Shown piece by piece: positions 62,706 through 64,000 of a stretch of 64,000 nt of DNA. Every line of letters begins with the position of its first letter. Positions within the stretch are counted from its first letter, which is position 1. The notes under the pieces were generated by a model that searched no databases, was not told where the DNA came from, and saw only the letters and a program-made list of their open reading frames with translations. Source of the stretch: Marinobacter algicola DG893 (GTDB lineage: Bacteria; Pseudomonadota; Gammaproteobacteria; Pseudomonadales; Oleiphilaceae); assembly GCF_000170835.1 (NCBI RefSeq), contig NZ_ABCP01000008.1, forward strand, positions 62,001 to 126,000, given 5' to 3'. The translations under genes and the position numbers were made by a program.

Positions 62706-64000
62706 TTACCAGCAGATGCCTTCCAGCACCTCGGTACTTGTGGTCTTCATGAAGCCCACAAGGTCAATCACCCGCTTGCCTTCCGGCACTTCCGAAATCA
62801 CCGTTTCGAACAGCTCGTCGTTGTTACCGACCACGATCACGTCCGCGTGATCAATCACGCCACGCAAGTCGCTGTGCATCAGGTTCGAGAGGTGCGGAAT
62901 TTTCTGGTTGATGTATTCGCGGTTGGCGCCGTGGGTTCGGGCGTAATCCACATTGCGGTCAAAGATCTGCAGGTCATACCCCTTGCCAATCAGCATCTCG
63001 GCCAGTTCCACCAGCGGGCTTTCCCGCAGATCGTCGGTGTTGGACTTGAAGCTCAGGCCCAGCATGCTCACCTTGCGGCAGCCATAGCTGGTGAGGATCT
63101 TGAACGCGTGGGCAACCTGCTCATTGTTGCTGCTCATGATGGAGCTCAGCAGTGGGTGCTTCACGTCCATCTGATTGGCCCGGTAGGTCAGAGCGCGCAC
63201 GTCTTTGGGTAGGCAGGAACCGCCGAAGGCGAAGCCAGGGCGCATGTAGTAGCGTGAGATGTTCAGCTTCTTGTCCTGGCAGACCACATCCATGACATCC
63301 CGGCCGTCCACGCCCATCGACTTGGCAATATTGCCGATTTCGTTGGCAAAGCTGACTTTGGTCGCGTGCCAGATGTTGCAGGTGTACTTGATCATCTCAG
63401 CCACTTCGATGGGCTTGCGGATGATAGGCGCATCAAGGTCCTGGTAGATTCGTGCCAGGAACTCGCCAGAGCGTTCGTCGAGTTCACCAATGACCGTCAT
63501 CGGAGGGTGATCATAATCCTTGATTGCCGTGCTTTCCCGCAGGAACTCCGGGTTCACACAGACACCGAAATCAACGCCGGCGCGTTTTCCAGACGCCTTC
63601 TCCAGAGCGGGGATGACCACCTCGCGAACGGTTCCGGGCAGGACCGTGCTGCGAACCGCCACCAGGTGCCAGTCACCCTTGTCCTTCAGAGCATTCCCGA
63701 TGTCGCCACACACTTTTTCGACAAACTGCAGGTCAAGATCGCCATTCGGCTTGCTGGGCGTGCCCACGCAGATCATCGACAGTTCGCTCTCCTGAACCGC
63801 GATGTGACCGTCGGTAACGCCGTTGATAAATCCGTTCTCGCGCCCGCTCCGGAGCAGTTCCTCCAGCCCCGGCTCCACGATAGGAGACCTGCCGCTGTTG
63901 ATCAGATCAATTTTGATGGGCGACACATCCACACCGACCACGTGATGCCCCCGCTGGGCCAGACTGGCGGTACACACCGCCCCGACATAACCCAAACCAA
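62706..64000 (-). CDS. algD: GDP-mannose 6-dehydrogenase AlgD (5' end outside window)
   Basis: About 431 codons are visible; only the first few residues are missing, since the window edge falls in GLGYVGAV of the NAD-binding loop. It oxidises GDP-mannose to GDP-mannuronate, the committed step. The catalytic Cys lies in GFAFGGSCLPKDVRAL near residue 270, preceded by the substrate-binding NIWHATKVSFANEIGN part. The C-terminal UDP-binding-like domain ends in VIDLVGFMKTTSTEVLEG. The operon promoter lies outside the window, so AlgU or AmrZ-type control cannot be judged here. Confidence 0.96.
   Translation of the reverse strand, partial: GLGYVGAVCTASLAQRGHHVVGVDVSPIKIDLINSGRSPIVEPGLEELLRSGRENGFINGVTDGHIAVQESELSMICVGTPSKPNGDLDLQFVEKVCGDIGNALKDKGDWHLVAVRSTVLPGTVREVVIPALEKASGKRAGVDFGVCVNPEFLRESTAIKDYDHPPMTVIGELDERSGEFLARIYQDLDAPIIRKPIEVAEMIKYTCNIWHATKVSFANEIGNIAKSMGVDGRDVMDVVCQDKKLNISRYYMRPGFAFGGSCLPKDVRALTYRANQMDVKHPLLSSIMSSNNEQVAHAFKILTSYGCRKVSMLGLSFKSNTDDLRESPLVELAEMLIGKGYDLQIFDRNVDYARTHGANREYINQKIPHLSNLMHSDLRGVIDHADVIVVGNNDELFETVISEVPEGKRVIDLVGFMKTTSTEVLEGICW

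Overview
The window looks like a chromosomal segment of a marine, heterotrophic gammaproteobacterium. The Pseudomonas-type alginate operon, purine catabolism genes, fatty-acid activation genes and chemoreceptors fit a Marinobacter-like relative of Pseudomonas. That placement is an inference from gene content and protein style; no rRNA gene is present to settle it. Almost the whole window is coding. I see no IS element, CRISPR array, tRNA or rRNA, and no gene-free stretch longer than 300 bases.

1-9.5 kb, purine salvage and breakdown: a Tsx-like outer-membrane channel and an AzgA-type purine permease (leftward), guanine deaminase guaD, a RutR-like TetR regulator, and the xanthine dehydrogenase genes. 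The XdhA part is split into a 2Fe-2S ORF and an FAD ORF in different frames, followed by xdhB and xdhC. 9.6-15.8 kb, rightward: an 8-oxoguanine deaminase-like hydrolase, an NCS2 xanthine/urate-type permease, a GlcG/HbpS protein, a dCache chemoreceptor and a periplasmic binding protein. Four copies of one RutR-geometry palindrome (GAC-N6-GTC) lie in the promoter regions of azgA, guaD, tetR/xdh and the 8-oxoguanine deaminase. They suggest one regulon controlled by the local TetR protein.

15.8-26.5 kb: a small membrane protein, two alpha/beta hydrolases, and a dipeptide-type ABC transporter with a fused double ATPase, followed by a LysR regulator and a divergent porin. Two 15-bp boxes (ATGC-N7-GCAT), one before the transporter and one in the lysR/porin divergent region, point to control by this LysR. 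26.5-29.4 kb: a BdlA-like PAS chemoreceptor, and an LrhA-like LysR divergent from a DUF1127 protein.

29.4-46.5 kb, lipid and acid metabolism with signalling genes: a branched-chain-amino-acid-type ABC transporter joined to a long-chain acyl-CoA ligase, a PaaG-like crotonase, an NAD(P)-binding protein, an Nmad3-like protein, an MscS channel, CheV, a DUF4864 protein, an AraC regulator, a thiolase, an acyl-CoA dehydrogenase and a second acyl-CoA ligase.

46.5-64 kb: a complete leftward alginate cluster apart from the first codons of algD: algD-8-44-K-E-G-I-J-F-X-L-A-C. It contains synthesis, c-di-GMP control, secretion, epimerisation, acetylation, lyase and GDP-mannose supply genes. Compared with Pseudomonas aeruginosa, the algIJF and algXL blocks are swapped and algC is built into the cluster.

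A recurring leader element, AAnAAnAA, lies just upstream of the ribosome-binding sites of several catabolic and transport genes but not of the alginate genes. It resembles the Hfq/Crc target of Pseudomonas.
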